Assembly: GCA_024636015.1 (NCBI GenBank)
Contig: JAGXHU010000034.1
Coordinates: 1-64,000, forward strand
DNA length: 64,000 bases
Direction: 5' to 3'
From: Halothiobacillus sp.
GTDB taxonomy: Bacteria > Pseudomonadota > Gammaproteobacteria > Halothiobacillales > Halothiobacillaceae
This document shows, in pieces, positions 25,259 to 34,948 of the stretch (its first letter is position 1; the number at the start of each line of letters is the position of its first letter). Under the pieces are notes generated by a model. That model was not told where the DNA came from. It saw only the letters and a program-made list of their open reading frames with translations, and ran no database searches. Made by a program: the position numbers and the translations under genes.

Positions 25259-27120
25259 GCCGGCCCGCCAATGTTTCGCGTAACCAGAAGAAGATACCGC
25301 CGTCAAAGGCGGCATTGGGCCGAAAGCCTTGGCGCTCCTGGGTGGGGGATCGCTGGCGTGTCGCCGTCGTTTTCGTGGTTTTCGGGAGTTGTGCCCTGAT
25401 TCTGTTGGGGCGGGCCGTTCAGCTTCAGATCAGCGAGCAGGGTTTCTATCTGCAGCAAGGCGGGGATCGGCAGCAACGTGTCCAGGTAATTCCGGCGCAT
25501 CGGGGCATGATTACGGATCGAAATGGCGATCCCTTGGCCATCAGCGTACCGGTAGATGCGGTCTGGGTGAACCCGACCGAGATGACCAAGTATTACCAGC
25601 AGCTGCGCACAGATCCGAGCGCCAAATCGAACAAGGATACGGACCCCATCAAGACGTTGGCGGCCTTGTTGCAGATCCCCAGAGCGACATTGCAGGCACA
25701 GATCGACAGCAATCGCAGCAAACAATTCATCTACGTGCAGCGTCAGTTGCGCCCCAGTGTGGCGCAACAGATTCGTGCCGCGAAATTACCTGGCGTGGGA
25801 TTGCAGCGGGAATATCAGCGTTTCTATCCGACGGGCGATGCAAGTGCGCCTCTGGTGGGTTTTACCAATATCGACGATCACGGCCAAGCCGGGCTGGAAG
25901 CCAGCTATAACCAATATCTATCCGGGAAGGCCGGGAAACGGTTGATTCTTAAAGACGCCTACGGGCACGAGATCGACGATTTGGGTGTGCTTTCACCGGC
26001 GCAACCAGGCAATGATCTGGCGCTTTCGATCGATCGCCGGCTGCAATATCTCACCTACAGTGAGCTGGCCAAGGGTGTGGCCGAGCATCAGGCCGAATAC
26101 GGTTCCGCTGTCCTGATGAATGTCTCGACGGGTGAGGTGTTGGCTATGGCCAGCGTGCCCTCGTTCAATCCGAACAACCGGGCGACGATGACCCCCGCGC
26201 TGACGCGGAACCGAGCGATCGTCGATCAGTTTGAGCCCGGTTCATCCGTGAAACCATTTACGATTCTCGCCGCGCTGGATAGTGGACGTTGGCAGACGCA
26301 AAGCACCGTAAATACGAGTCCGGGCTGGGTTCGGATCGGTGGGTTCACGATTCGCGATCACCGTAACTACGGCGTGTTGGATCTGCGGGGTATTCTGGAG
26401 AAGTCCAGCAACGTCGGCGCCAGTCACATTGCCGAGGATATCGGCAACCAAGCCTTGTGGACGACCTTTCATGATTTTGGTGTGGGGCAGGACACAGGTG
26501 TTGCCTTCCCGGGCGAAGTGTCCGGCAAAATGGATAACTGGCGGGATTGGAGTGTCAGCGGGACAGCCGCCCATTCCTATGGTTATGGTTTGAGCGTCAC
26601 CACCCTGCAAATGGCCGCCGCCTATGCGGCACTCGCCAACCATGGTCGCTATATCCATCCGACCCTGCTGCGTCGTACGCACCCCCCGAAAGCGGTTCAG
26701 GTAGCGCCCGCCAAGAATGCCGATATCGTGGTTTCCCTTTTGCAGGCCGTTGTTTCACCGGAAGGCACAGCCCCCAAGGCGCGGATACCGGGTTTCCACA
26801 TTGCAGGCAAGACCGGGACATCCCGGATGATCGGGGCGGATGGTAAGTACTCAACCGACAAATACAATACGGTTTTTGCCGGCATCGCCCCGGCCAGTGA
26901 TCCGAGATTGGTGCTCGTGGTCGTGGTGACAGATCCCCAGAAAGGCAGCTATTACGCGGGCGATGTGGCCGCGCCGATTTTCCAGCACATTATGGCTGGC
27001 GCCCTACGGATGTTGAATATTCGTCCTGACGATCTGCCCAATGAGCCCGCCCAGATGACGGCTCAAACCATATCCCAGATGTCATCTTCTCCTGCGCCAG
27101 TTCGATCGGGTGGGGGTTGA
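25255..27120 (+). CDS. ftsI: Septal peptidoglycan transpeptidase FtsI (PBP3)
   Basis: A 621-residue class B penicillin-binding protein that cross-links septal peptidoglycan. A basic N-terminus precedes one membrane segment (about 35-53). The transpeptidase domain shows nucleophile S330 in SSVK, the SxN triad at 384-386 and KTG at 519-521. The dimerisation domain (PAHRGMITDRNGDPLAIS) comes before it. It overlaps ftsL by four bases. The C-terminal tail after the last core strand is somewhat long. Confidence 0.97.
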   Translation: MSRPANVSRNQKKIPPSKAALGRKPWRSWVGDRWRVAVVFVVFGSCALILLGRAVQLQISEQGFYLQQGGDRQQRVQVIPAHRGMITDRNGDPLAISVPVDAVWVNPTEMTKYYQQLRTDPSAKSNKDTDPIKTLAALLQIPRATLQAQIDSNRSKQFIYVQRQLRPSVAQQIRAAKLPGVGLQREYQRFYPTGDASAPLVGFTNIDDHGQAGLEASYNQYLSGKAGKRLILKDAYGHEIDDLGVLSPAQPGNDLALSIDRRLQYLTYSELAKGVAEHQAEYGSAVLMNVSTGEVLAMASVPSFNPNNRATMTPALTRNRAIVDQFEPGSSVKPFTILAALDSGRWQTQSTVNTSPGWVRIGGFTIRDHRNYGVLDLRGILEKSSNVGASHIAEDIGNQALWTTFHDFGVGQDTGVAFPGEVSGKMDNWRDWSVSGTAAHSYGYGLSVTTLQMAAAYAALANHGRYIHPTLLRRTHPPKAVQVAPAKNADIVVSLLQAVVSPEGTAPKARIPGFHIAGKTGTSRMIGADGKYSTDKYNTVFAGIAPASDPRLVLVVVVTDPQKGSYYAGDVAAPIFQHIMAGALRMLNIRPDDLPNEPAQMTAQTISQMSSSPAPVRSGGG

Positions 27121-27121
27121 C

Positions 27122-28654
27122 ATGACTTTGTTGACATTTAACCCCCAAACCGTTCAAACCCTGCTTTCCGCATGGGATGACTCGTTGCGCGTGTGCGATC
27201 TGGTTGCGCAGCAAACCGTTCGGGCGCTGACGGACGATTCAAGAGAGGCCGGTCCGGGGATTGTCTTTGTTGCACGCGCGGGCGTTCGGCACAGTGCGAC
27301 GGAATATATCCCCATGGCTTTGGCGTGCGGGGCATCGCTGGTACTGACCGAGCACGACTGGTCGGATGAGCGTTGTGTCACGATACCGAATCTGACCAGC
27401 AGCCTGTGGCGACTGGTGGGTCAGGGCTGTGGCGCGGATCTTTCTGGGCTGCAGATCGTCGGCGTGACAGGGACAAACGGCAAGACGAGCGTGACTCATT
27501 TCATCGCCGGCGCGCTGATTCGGAGCGGTGCACCGCATACGACCGCCGTGGGTGTGATCGGCACCCTCGGTGCGGGGCTGTGGTCTGCGGGTCTGGAGCA
27601 TTTGAAACCGACCGGAAACACCACGCCGGGGCCGCTGGAAATCCTGGCCCACTGCGTGGCGTTTGTCCGATCCGGGGTGCGCTATGTGGTGATGGAAGTT
27701 TCCTCCCATGCCCTGGATCAGAATCGTCTGGATGGCGTACCGGTGTCCGTCGCTGTCTTCACGAATCTCAGCCGCGATCATCTGGATTATCACGGGGATA
27801 TGGAACGGTACTTTGCGGCCAAGGTAAAACTGTTCACGCGGCCCGAACTCAAGGCTGCCATCATCAATTTCGACAGCCCTGCAGCGGATGCGCTACTTGA
27901 GGTCATTGGGAATACTGCGGTGTGTTGGGCCTATGGTCTGGGCGATCCGGACTGGCGGGTTGCGGATTGTCAGCAGGTTGCCCTGACGGAAATGAAGGCG
28001 AATCCGCAGGGGCTTAAGTTGACGGTTCATACCCCATTGGGGGATGTGGCGCTGGTCTCCCCATTAATCGGTGCATTCAATGCCGGCAACATGCTGGCCG
28101 CACTTGCGACGCTACTCTCGTTGGGGATGCCGCTGGATATGGCTGTGTCCGGGCTGTCCCAGGCGGGCGCACCTCCCGGCCGAATGCAGGCATTCAGCCT
28201 TCCCGGCGGGGGGCGGGTCATTGTTGATTATGCCCATACCCCCGATGCCTTGGACCAGGTGCTGCGTGCGGTGCACGATCATCGTGCCGGACAGGGGCGT
28301 ACCATCTGCGTTTTCGGCTGCGGCGGTGAACGCGATCACGGGAAGCGGACCCTGATGGGCACGGTTGCCGAGCGGTTGGCTGATGTGGTCGTGCTGACCA
28401 ACGACAATCCGCGCAGTGAATCCCCGCAAGCGATCATCAATGACATTCTGTCGGGAATATCGGTCCACGCCACGGTCGAGATCCAACCGGATCGTGCGGT
28501 CGCTATTCAAACAGCACTGGACATGGCCGGACCGACGGATTGGGTGCTTATCGCCGGCAAAGGACATGAAACCACCCAGGAAATCGCCGGAGCGTTTCTG
28601 CCGTTCAGCGATGTCGAAATGGTTCGTCGCTGGATCGGGGAGCGTGCGGCATGA
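27122..28654 (+). CDS. murE: UDP-MurNAc-tripeptide synthetase MurE, meso-diaminopimelate adding
   Basis: A 510-residue cytoplasmic ligase that adds meso-diaminopimelate to UDP-MurNAc-L-Ala-D-Glu. The P-loop is GTNGKT at about residues 118-123, and the substrate-specificity motif DNPR (TNDNPRSESP) points to diaminopimelate rather than lysine. The ATG at 27122 is one base after the ftsI stop, with a GGGGG ribosome site lying inside ftsI. It overlaps murF by four bases. Confidence 0.97.
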   Translation: MTLLTFNPQTVQTLLSAWDDSLRVCDLVAQQTVRALTDDSREAGPGIVFVARAGVRHSATEYIPMALACGASLVLTEHDWSDERCVTIPNLTSSLWRLVGQGCGADLSGLQIVGVTGTNGKTSVTHFIAGALIRSGAPHTTAVGVIGTLGAGLWSAGLEHLKPTGNTTPGPLEILAHCVAFVRSGVRYVVMEVSSHALDQNRLDGVPVSVAVFTNLSRDHLDYHGDMERYFAAKVKLFTRPELKAAIINFDSPAADALLEVIGNTAVCWAYGLGDPDWRVADCQQVALTEMKANPQGLKLTVHTPLGDVALVSPLIGAFNAGNMLAALATLLSLGMPLDMAVSGLSQAGAPPGRMQAFSLPGGGRVIVDYAHTPDALDQVLRAVHDHRAGQGRTICVFGCGGERDHGKRTLMGTVAERLADVVVLTNDNPRSESPQAIINDILSGISVHATVEIQPDRAVAIQTALDMAGPTDWVLIAGKGHETTQEIAGAFLPFSDVEMVRRWIGERAA

Positions 28655-30060
28655 TCCGTGCTCCACTCAGTTTGCTGGCGAATTGGCTGTCCTGTCCCTC
28701 GGTGATGCGGGATGTCGAAGTGCGTGGTGCCAGTACCGATTCGCGTCGGCTGCAGTCCGGGAATCTATTCATCGCGCTCAAGGGCACGAATTTCGACGGC
28801 CATGATCATCTGAAACACGCTGCGGAGAAGGGGGCGGTTGCCGCCGTCGTTTCAACGCGCAATGCTGCCATCAATCTACCGCAACTCGTGGTACCCGATA
28901 CCCTGCAGGCCCTGCAAACTTTGGGCGTGTGTTGGCGAGGTCGGGTAAATCCCACGGTCATCGGCATCACCGGTAGCGCGGGTAAAACCACTGTCAAGGA
29001 ACTGCTGGCTGCCCTGTTTGCGCAGGTCGGCCCCACACGCGCAACCGTGGGCAATCTCAACAACGAGATCGGTGTGCCGTTGACCCTGCTCTCGCTCTCC
29101 GATACCGATCAATTCGCAGTGATTGAACTGGGCGCCAATCATGTGGGTGAGATTGCGCGTCTGACGACCCTGGCACGACCAGATTTCGCCGTGGTCACGA
29201 TGGCCGGCAGTGCGCACGTCGGTGAATTCGGTTCCGTGGATGCCATCGTTGAGGCAAAAGGGGAGTTGTATGCCGGCCTGGCACCGACCGCACAAGCCCT
29301 GATCAACCTGGATTCCTACGGCGCTGAATATTGGATGACACAAACGGCAGCACCTTGGGCGGGGTTTGCTCTCAAGGGCTGCCCGCTGGCCAATCGGGCA
29401 CGCTGGTTAGGTGAATACGATGTTGGCACCGCCACACTCACGATCCTCGAAGCCGGTCAGGTGATTTTGTCGCGCTGCCCGCTGCCATTACCCGGCGCCC
29501 ACAACGCGGTCAATGTCTTGGCGGCGGTTGCCGTCGCCCGGGCCTACGGTCTGGCCGCCGACACGATCGCGGCGGGGCTAAAGGCGTTTTCTCCGCCAAC
29601 GGGGCGAATGGGGCTCATCGCGCTCGACGAAACCATCACCCTGATCGACGACACCTATAACGCCAATCCCGAATCAATGCGCGCTGCACTTGATTATCTC
29701 GTTAGTCGGCCGGGTGTCCGTGTGGCTGTTCTGGGCGATATGGGCGAGCTGGGCACCCAGAGTGGTTCTTTGCATCAGGCCTTGGGTGACCATGCCTGCA
29801 GTCTGCCGTTGGATGCGGTGTTTACCCTTGGTGAGGCGATGCTTGGGCTAGTGGCGCGTTGCGCGATGTCCACGACGGGCTGCGTGCCCCGGGCTTGTGT
29901 GACGCCGGCTGAAATTACAGCGTTGCTGTTGCCGTATCTCGCGCAGTCTCGGCGGGGCGGAACACCGTTGACGATCCTGTTCAAGGGATCCCGCTTTATG
30001 CAGATGGAACGTGTGATGCACTTGTTGCAATCACAGAATCAAACCGAAGGAGCGCTTTGA
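28651..30060 (+). CDS. murF: UDP-MurNAc-tripeptide:D-Ala-D-Ala ligase MurF
   Basis: A 469-residue ligase that adds D-Ala-D-Ala to complete the muropeptide precursor. The P-loop is [10 protein letters not shown] (about 109-118); further family blocks are [23 protein letters not shown] and [11 protein letters not shown]. Its start overlaps the murE stop (ATGA) and its stop is one base before the mraY start. Confidence 0.97.
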   Translation: MIRAPLSLLANWLSCPSVMRDVEVRGASTDSRRLQSGNLFIALKGTNFDGHDHLKHAAEKGAVAAVVSTRNAAINLPQLVVPDTLQALQTLGVCWRGRVNPTVIGITGSAGKTTVKELLAALFAQVGPTRATVGNLNNEIGVPLTLLSLSDTDQFAVIELGANHVGEIARLTTLARPDFAVVTMAGSAHVGEFGSVDAIVEAKGELYAGLAPTAQALINLDSYGAEYWMTQTAAPWAGFALKGCPLANRARWLGEYDVGTATLTILEAGQVILSRCPLPLPGAHNAVNVLAAVAVARAYGLAADTIAAGLKAFSPPTGRMGLIALDETITLIDDTYNANPESMRAALDYLVSRPGVRVAVLGDMGELGTQSGSLHQALGDHACSLPLDAVFTLGEAMLGLVARCAMSTTGCVPRACVTPAEITALLLPYLAQSRRGGTPLTILFKGSRFMQMERVMHLLQSQNQTEGAL

Positions 30061-30061
30061 C

Positions 30062-31144
30062 ATGTTGTTGGCCCTGTTTGACTGGTTGGCGCATTACCAC
30101 AGTGTATTCGGCGTCTTTCACTACCTGACATTTCGGGCCATGTTGGGTGTATTGACCGCGCTGGTGATCGCGTTGTGGATCGGCCCGCCAATGATTCGCT
30201 GGTTGCAATCGGTTAAAGCGGGGCAGCCAATCCGCGGTGATGGGCCGCAAAGTCACTTGACGAAAGCCGGCACGCCGACCATGGGCGGTGCCCTGATTCT
30301 GGCCGCCATCGGCGTGGCCATGCTGCTGTGGGGCGACCTGACCAACAAGTATGTCTGGATTGCCATGCTGACCACCTTCGGGTTTGGCGTGATCGGTGGC
30401 TGGGATGATTATCTCAAGCTCAGTCGGCGCAGCAGTAAGGGGCTGTCCTCTCGCTACAAGTATTTCTGGCAGTCGGTCATCGCGCTGATCGTGGCCGTGG
30501 TGTTGTTCAATATCGCCAAGACACCGCAGGAAACTGGCCTGATTCTGCCTCTGTTCAAGGATGTCCTAATCCCTCTGGGTTTCGGCTACATCCTGCTGAC
30601 ATATTTCGTGATCGTTGGCAGCTCAAACGCGGTCAACCTCACTGATGGGCTGGACGGCCTTGCCATCATGCCGACCGTATTGGTGGCGGGTGGCTTGTCG
30701 GTATTCGCGTATGTGACGGGCAATGCCAAATTCGCCATGTATCTCGGGATTCCCTATGTGCCGGGTGTCGGCGAGCTGGCCGTGTTCTGTTCGGCCATCG
30801 TCGGCGCCGGGCTCGGTTTTCTTTGGTTCAACAGTTATCCCGCCCAGGTTTTCATGGGCGATATCGGTGCATTGGCACTGGGTGCGGCGCTGGGCGTGGT
30901 GGCGGTGATGGTTCGGCAGGAAATCGTGTTGTTCATCATGGGCGGCGTGTTCGTACTGGAAACGGTGTCCGTCATCCTCCAGGTCGCCTCGTTCAAGTTG
31001 ACCGGTAAGCGAATTTTCCGAATGGCGCCCATTCATCACCATTTCGAGCTCAAGGGCTGGCCGGAGCCGAAGGTGATTGTTCGCTTTTGGATCATCACCG
31101 TCATCCTGGTCCTGATCGGCCTAGCAACATTGAAGGTACGTTAA
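30062..31144 (+). CDS. mraY: Phospho-MurNAc-pentapeptide transferase MraY
   Basis: A 360-residue inner-membrane enzyme with about ten membrane segments, transferring phospho-MurNAc-pentapeptide to undecaprenyl phosphate to make lipid I. It contains the catalytic [10 protein letters not shown] block, the GGWDDYLKL block and the C-terminal [23 protein letters not shown]. It lies between murF and murD with gaps of one and two bases. Confidence 0.97.
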   Translation: MLLALFDWLAHYHSVFGVFHYLTFRAMLGVLTALVIALWIGPPMIRWLQSVKAGQPIRGDGPQSHLTKAGTPTMGGALILAAIGVAMLLWGDLTNKYVWIAMLTTFGFGVIGGWDDYLKLSRRSSKGLSSRYKYFWQSVIALIVAVVLFNIAKTPQETGLILPLFKDVLIPLGFGYILLTYFVIVGSSNAVNLTDGLDGLAIMPTVLVAGGLSVFAYVTGNAKFAMYLGIPYVPGVGELAVFCSAIVGAGLGFLWFNSYPAQVFMGDIGALALGAALGVVAVMVRQEIVLFIMGGVFVLETVSVILQVASFKLTGKRIFRMAPIHHHFELKGWPEPKVIVRFWIITVILVLIGLATLKVR

Positions 31145-31146
31145 GC

Positions 31147-32544
31147 ATGAGCCACACCCTGATTATCGGTATGGGCAAGAGCGGTTTATCCGTGGCGCGG
31201 TATTTCACCCGCCACGGTGTCTCGTTTCGCGCCGCCGATTCACGGGGAGATTTCGCATTGCTCAAGGCCTGGCAGACAGAATTCCCGGCTTGCGTGTGCA
31301 CCCTGGGTCCGCTGCAGCCCGAACTGTTGGAGGGTGCGCGTGAAGTGGTGGTGAGCCCGGGCGTTCCGTTGACCGGCACATGGTACGAGGCCGCTTTGGC
31401 GCAGGGTGTGACTGTACGGGGGGATATCGATCTTGCCCTGCACGCCGCCCAAGCGGCGGGTACGCCAACTATTCTGATCACGGGTGCCAACGGCAAGAGT
31501 ACCGTCACGGCGCTCGTCGGGGCGCTGGTGGATGCGCTGGGATTACAGGGTGGCGTCGGCGGAAATTTTGGTACGCCTGCCCTCGATCTATTGACGCAGC
31601 CAACCGAGGTGCTGGTGCTGGAAGTATCCAGTTTTCAGATCGAATCCACGCATTTCGAAGGTTTGAACCCGACAGCCGCGCTGGTGCTGAACATCAGCCA
31701 GGATCATCTCGATCGGCACGGCACGATCGAACACTACGCGGCGATCAAGGCACAGATTCTGCATCGGGCGCGCGTGGCTGTGATTAATCGGGACGATGCC
31801 CGTGTGGCGGCCATGGCCGGACAGGTTCAGGGTCAGATCGTCTCTTTTGGACACCAGGCGCCGCAACGGCCACAAGATTTCGGTTTGCGCCAGGCCGCAG
31901 ACGGCATCTGGTTGGCGCAGGGAGAGACACTGATCTTCCCGGTCAAGGAACTCGGGATCAAAGGCGTGCATAACCAGCTGAATGCGTTGGCGGCCCTCGC
32001 TTTGCTTCAGGGGCTGATGCCGGGAGTCAATTTAGCTGACGCGCGGATTGCCGCCGTACTGAGTGGCTTCAGTGGCTTGCCCCATCGCGCGCAACTGGTT
32101 GGATCGGTGGAAGGCGTGCGCTTTGTGGACGATTCGAAGGCTACCAACGTCGGCGCTGCCGTCGCAGCTATTCTGGGGATGGATGGGCCGTTGGTCCTGA
32201 TTGCGGGCGGTCAGGGCAAGGGGCAGGACTTTTCACCCTTGGCCGATGCCCTGCGCGATAAATGCGTCGGACTGGTCTTGATTGGCGAGGATCGGGCGGA
32301 CATCGGCACGGCTGTCACGACGGTGCTGGGTAAGGCCGTACCCGTACGGCGGGCCGAGCGCATGGATCAAGCTGTAACAGAAGCGGCCCATTTGGCCCCC
32401 GCTGGGGCAACAGTATTGCTGGCCCCCGCCTGCGCCAGTCTGGATATGTTTCAGAGTTATGTGGATCGCGGCCAGCAATTTGCAGCGGCAGTAGCCGCTC
32501 TGGCCATTCGGGGTGGCGATGTGCCTCCGGGAGTATCGTCATGA
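31147..32544 (+). CDS. murD: UDP-MurNAc-L-alanine:D-glutamate ligase MurD
   Basis: A 465-residue Mur ligase that adds D-glutamate. It begins MSHTLIIGMGKSGLSVARYF with the Rossmann-like N-domain; the P-loop is TGANGKST at about 115-122, followed by SSFQIE and NISQDHLDRH, and the HN motif is in GVHNQLNALAA. The ATG at 31147 is used; an upstream extension would lie inside mraY. It overlaps ftsW by four bases. Confidence 0.97.
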   Translation: MSHTLIIGMGKSGLSVARYFTRHGVSFRAADSRGDFALLKAWQTEFPACVCTLGPLQPELLEGAREVVVSPGVPLTGTWYEAALAQGVTVRGDIDLALHAAQAAGTPTILITGANGKSTVTALVGALVDALGLQGGVGGNFGTPALDLLTQPTEVLVLEVSSFQIESTHFEGLNPTAALVLNISQDHLDRHGTIEHYAAIKAQILHRARVAVINRDDARVAAMAGQVQGQIVSFGHQAPQRPQDFGLRQAADGIWLAQGETLIFPVKELGIKGVHNQLNALAALALLQGLMPGVNLADARIAAVLSGFSGLPHRAQLVGSVEGVRFVDDSKATNVGAAVAAILGMDGPLVLIAGGQGKGQDFSPLADALRDKCVGLVLIGEDRADIGTAVTTVLGKAVPVRRAERMDQAVTEAAHLAPAGATVLLAPACASLDMFQSYVDRGQQFAAAVAALAIRGGDVPPGVSS

Positions 32545-33800
32545 TGCCTCTGCTAGAGCGTCTGCTTCCCTGGCTTTCCGCTAGCGCTTCGGCCAATCCG
32601 GCCAACCCGCGTCACAACGAGGTGGCGATTCGTGTCGATCCAATCCTGTTGGTTGCCGTGCTTATTCTGCTGGCCTGGGGATTGGTGATGGTGACATCCG
32701 CTTCCGCTGAACTGGGGGAACGTTTCGGAAGCCCATTTTACTTCGTCATCCGGCAAAGCGTGGCAATTGGTATTGGCGTCATCCTGGTGATGACAGTATT
32801 CCTGCGTCAGCCGATTGCACGATGGGTTGAGCTCAAGTCATTGATCCTGATTGGTTCGCTCTTGCTTTTGCTTGCCGTGTTGGTGCCCGGAATCGGTCAC
32901 TCAGTAAACGGAGCCAATCGCTGGATTCCCCTGGGGCCGGTGAATATTCAGGCCTCAGAGTTTGCGCGTCAGGGACTCATTGTCTGGATGGCCGGTTATA
33001 TCTCAACACATACCATCAAACTTCAGAATCGAATTACGGGAATGTTTGGCCCGGCACTGGTGATCGGCCTGGCGAGTTTTCTCCTGCTGATGCAGCCCGA
33101 CTTTGGCACCACCGCCGTATTGGCCATCACCCTGTTCGCGATGGCCTGGCTGGCGCGCGCCCAGTGGCAAATGATGGTGGGGTCGACGGCAATTCTGAGT
33201 TTTCTGGGTGTGATTGTGGTGCTTTCCCAGCAATACCGGGTTGAGCGGTTGTTATCGTTTTCAAACCCTTTTGCCGATCCGTTCGGGCATGGCTATCAAC
33301 TGGCCAATGCCCTGATCGCGATTGGCACCGGTGGCATTTTCGGCCGTGGACTGGGCGAAAGCGTTCAGAAGCTGTCCTATCTGCCCGAAGCACACACCGA
33401 TTTCATTTTTGCCGTCTTGGCCGAAGAGCTGGGTTTGGTCGGCGTTATCTGCCTGATGCTCCTGTACGGGGTGATTGTCTGGCGTGGGTTCGTGATCGCC
33501 GGTATGGCCTGGCGGGAACATCAGATCGCGGGTGCCGCGCTGGCCTGGGGCATCAGCTTCTGGTTCGGCATGCAGGCGCTAATCAATATGGGCGTGAACA
33601 TGGGCGTGCTGCCCACCAAGGGTTTGACCCTGCCCCTGATGAGCTACGGCGGTTCGGCGATCATTGTTGCCATCATCTCGCTGGGATTGTTGATGCGTGT
33701 GCATCACGAAGCCGCGCTCATCATGGAAATGCGGGCATCCGTCGAATCAAAACGGCGTCGTAACGATAGGGATCAGCAAACACAGGAGGTGTATTCATGA
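32541..33800 (+). CDS. ftsW: Septal peptidoglycan polymerase FtsW
   Basis: A 419-residue SEDS-family membrane protein with about ten membrane segments. It polymerises glycan strands from lipid II together with FtsI. Family blocks include GLVMVTSAS, NGANRWIPLGPVNIQASEFA, LLLMQPDFGT, YQLANALIAIGTGGIFGRGLG and PTKGLTLPLMSYGGSA. A cytoplasmic Arg-rich tail ends the protein. The stop overlaps the murG start. Confidence 0.97.
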   Translation: MMPLLERLLPWLSASASANPANPRHNEVAIRVDPILLVAVLILLAWGLVMVTSASAELGERFGSPFYFVIRQSVAIGIGVILVMTVFLRQPIARWVELKSLILIGSLLLLLAVLVPGIGHSVNGANRWIPLGPVNIQASEFARQGLIVWMAGYISTHTIKLQNRITGMFGPALVIGLASFLLLMQPDFGTTAVLAITLFAMAWLARAQWQMMVGSTAILSFLGVIVVLSQQYRVERLLSFSNPFADPFGHGYQLANALIAIGTGGIFGRGLGESVQKLSYLPEAHTDFIFAVLAEELGLVGVICLMLLYGVIVWRGFVIAGMAWREHQIAGAALAWGISFWFGMQALINMGVNMGVLPTKGLTLPLMSYGGSAIIVAIISLGLLMRVHHEAALIMEMRASVESKRRRNDRDQQTQEVYS

Positions 33801-34948
33801 GCCAGTTTTCAATGATTCGGGGTTCAGCGGTTCAGAGTTCAACGGTTTATGTCATGGCTGGTGGCACGGGTGGTCATGTGATTCCTGCACTGGCGGTGGC
33901 GAAGCAGTTGTCCGATCAGGGTTTCGATATTCGCTGGTTGGGCACGCCTGCCGGGATCGAGGCCAGATTGGTACCCGCTGCCGGGTTCCCGATCGACTGG
34001 CTGGCGATCGGCGGGGTTCGGGGCAAGAGTTGGCTGACGCGTTTAATGATGCCCTTCCGGTTGATGCGGGCGGTGATCCAGGCGCGGAAGCTGTTTGCGG
34101 TACATAAACCCGTGCTCGTGGTGGGCATGGGCGGATACGCCGCAGGTCCAGGTGGCTTGGCCGCCTGGTGGTTGGGTATTCCCTTGGTCATCCACGAACA
34201 GAATGCTATTGCAGGCCTGACGAATCGGGTGTTGTCAAAACTCGCCCGTCACACGTTGTCAGCCTACATCGGCGCGTTTCCGAACCCGCCGCACAATTTT
34301 ACGGTCGTGGGCAACCCGGTTCGGCCAGAGATCGTGGCGTTACCCGTGCCGCGCCAACGTTTGGCTGGCCGCAGTGATCCGGTGCGGATACTGATGCTCG
34401 GCGGCAGCCTGGGCGCGAAAGCCTTGAATGAGCTCGTGCCCGCCGCGTTGGCCCGGGTGGGGCAGTCGATCCCGTTGTCGATCCGGCATCAAACCGGCCG
34501 CCAGAATCTGGAAGCAACCCGCACGAACTATGGTCTGAGCCAGTGGGCGGCTCATTGTGACTATCAGGTATTCGAGTTCATCGACGATATGGCGGAAGCC
34601 TATGGTTGGGCGGACTTCGTGATTGCCCGCGCCGGGGCACTGACCGTGGCCGAGATTAGTGCTGTCGGTATTGGCGCGTTGTTCGTGCCGTTCCCCCATG
34701 CCGTCGACGATCACCAGACGCGTAACGCGATGCCCTTGGTTCAGGCAGGGGCAGCACATCTGATTCAGCAACGGGATTTGACGGTTACCGGCATGGTCGA
34801 ATTGTTGCGTCCGCTATTGGCGGATCGGGATCAGCTGATGGAGATGGCCGAAGCAGCGCGCACGCAAAGCCTGCCGAAGGCAACCGAGACCATCGTGCGT
34901 ATTTGTATTGAAGCCGTGGGGCAGCCCAGGCTGGAAGGTGCGCAATGA
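33797..34948 (+). CDS. murG: Lipid II synthase MurG (GlcNAc transferase)
   Basis: A 383-residue peripheral membrane glycosyltransferase (GT28, GT-B fold) that adds GlcNAc to lipid I. The G-loop VMAGGTGGHVIPALAVA starts at about residue 19, MGGYAAGPGGLAAW and HEQNAIAGLTNR follow, and the donor-binding GGSLGAKALN and RAGALTVAEIS lie in the C-terminal half. The N-terminus is about 10 residues longer than in E. coli. The start overlaps ftsW (ATGA). Confidence 0.97.
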   Translation: MSQFSMIRGSAVQSSTVYVMAGGTGGHVIPALAVAKQLSDQGFDIRWLGTPAGIEARLVPAAGFPIDWLAIGGVRGKSWLTRLMMPFRLMRAVIQARKLFAVHKPVLVVGMGGYAAGPGGLAAWWLGIPLVIHEQNAIAGLTNRVLSKLARHTLSAYIGAFPNPPHNFTVVGNPVRPEIVALPVPRQRLAGRSDPVRILMLGGSLGAKALNELVPAALARVGQSIPLSIRHQTGRQNLEATRTNYGLSQWAAHCDYQVFEFIDDMAEAYGWADFVIARAGALTVAEISAVGIGALFVPFPHAVDDHQTRNAMPLVQAGAAHLIQQRDLTVTGMVELLRPLLADRDQLMEMAEAARTQSLPKATETIVRICIEAVGQPRLEGAQ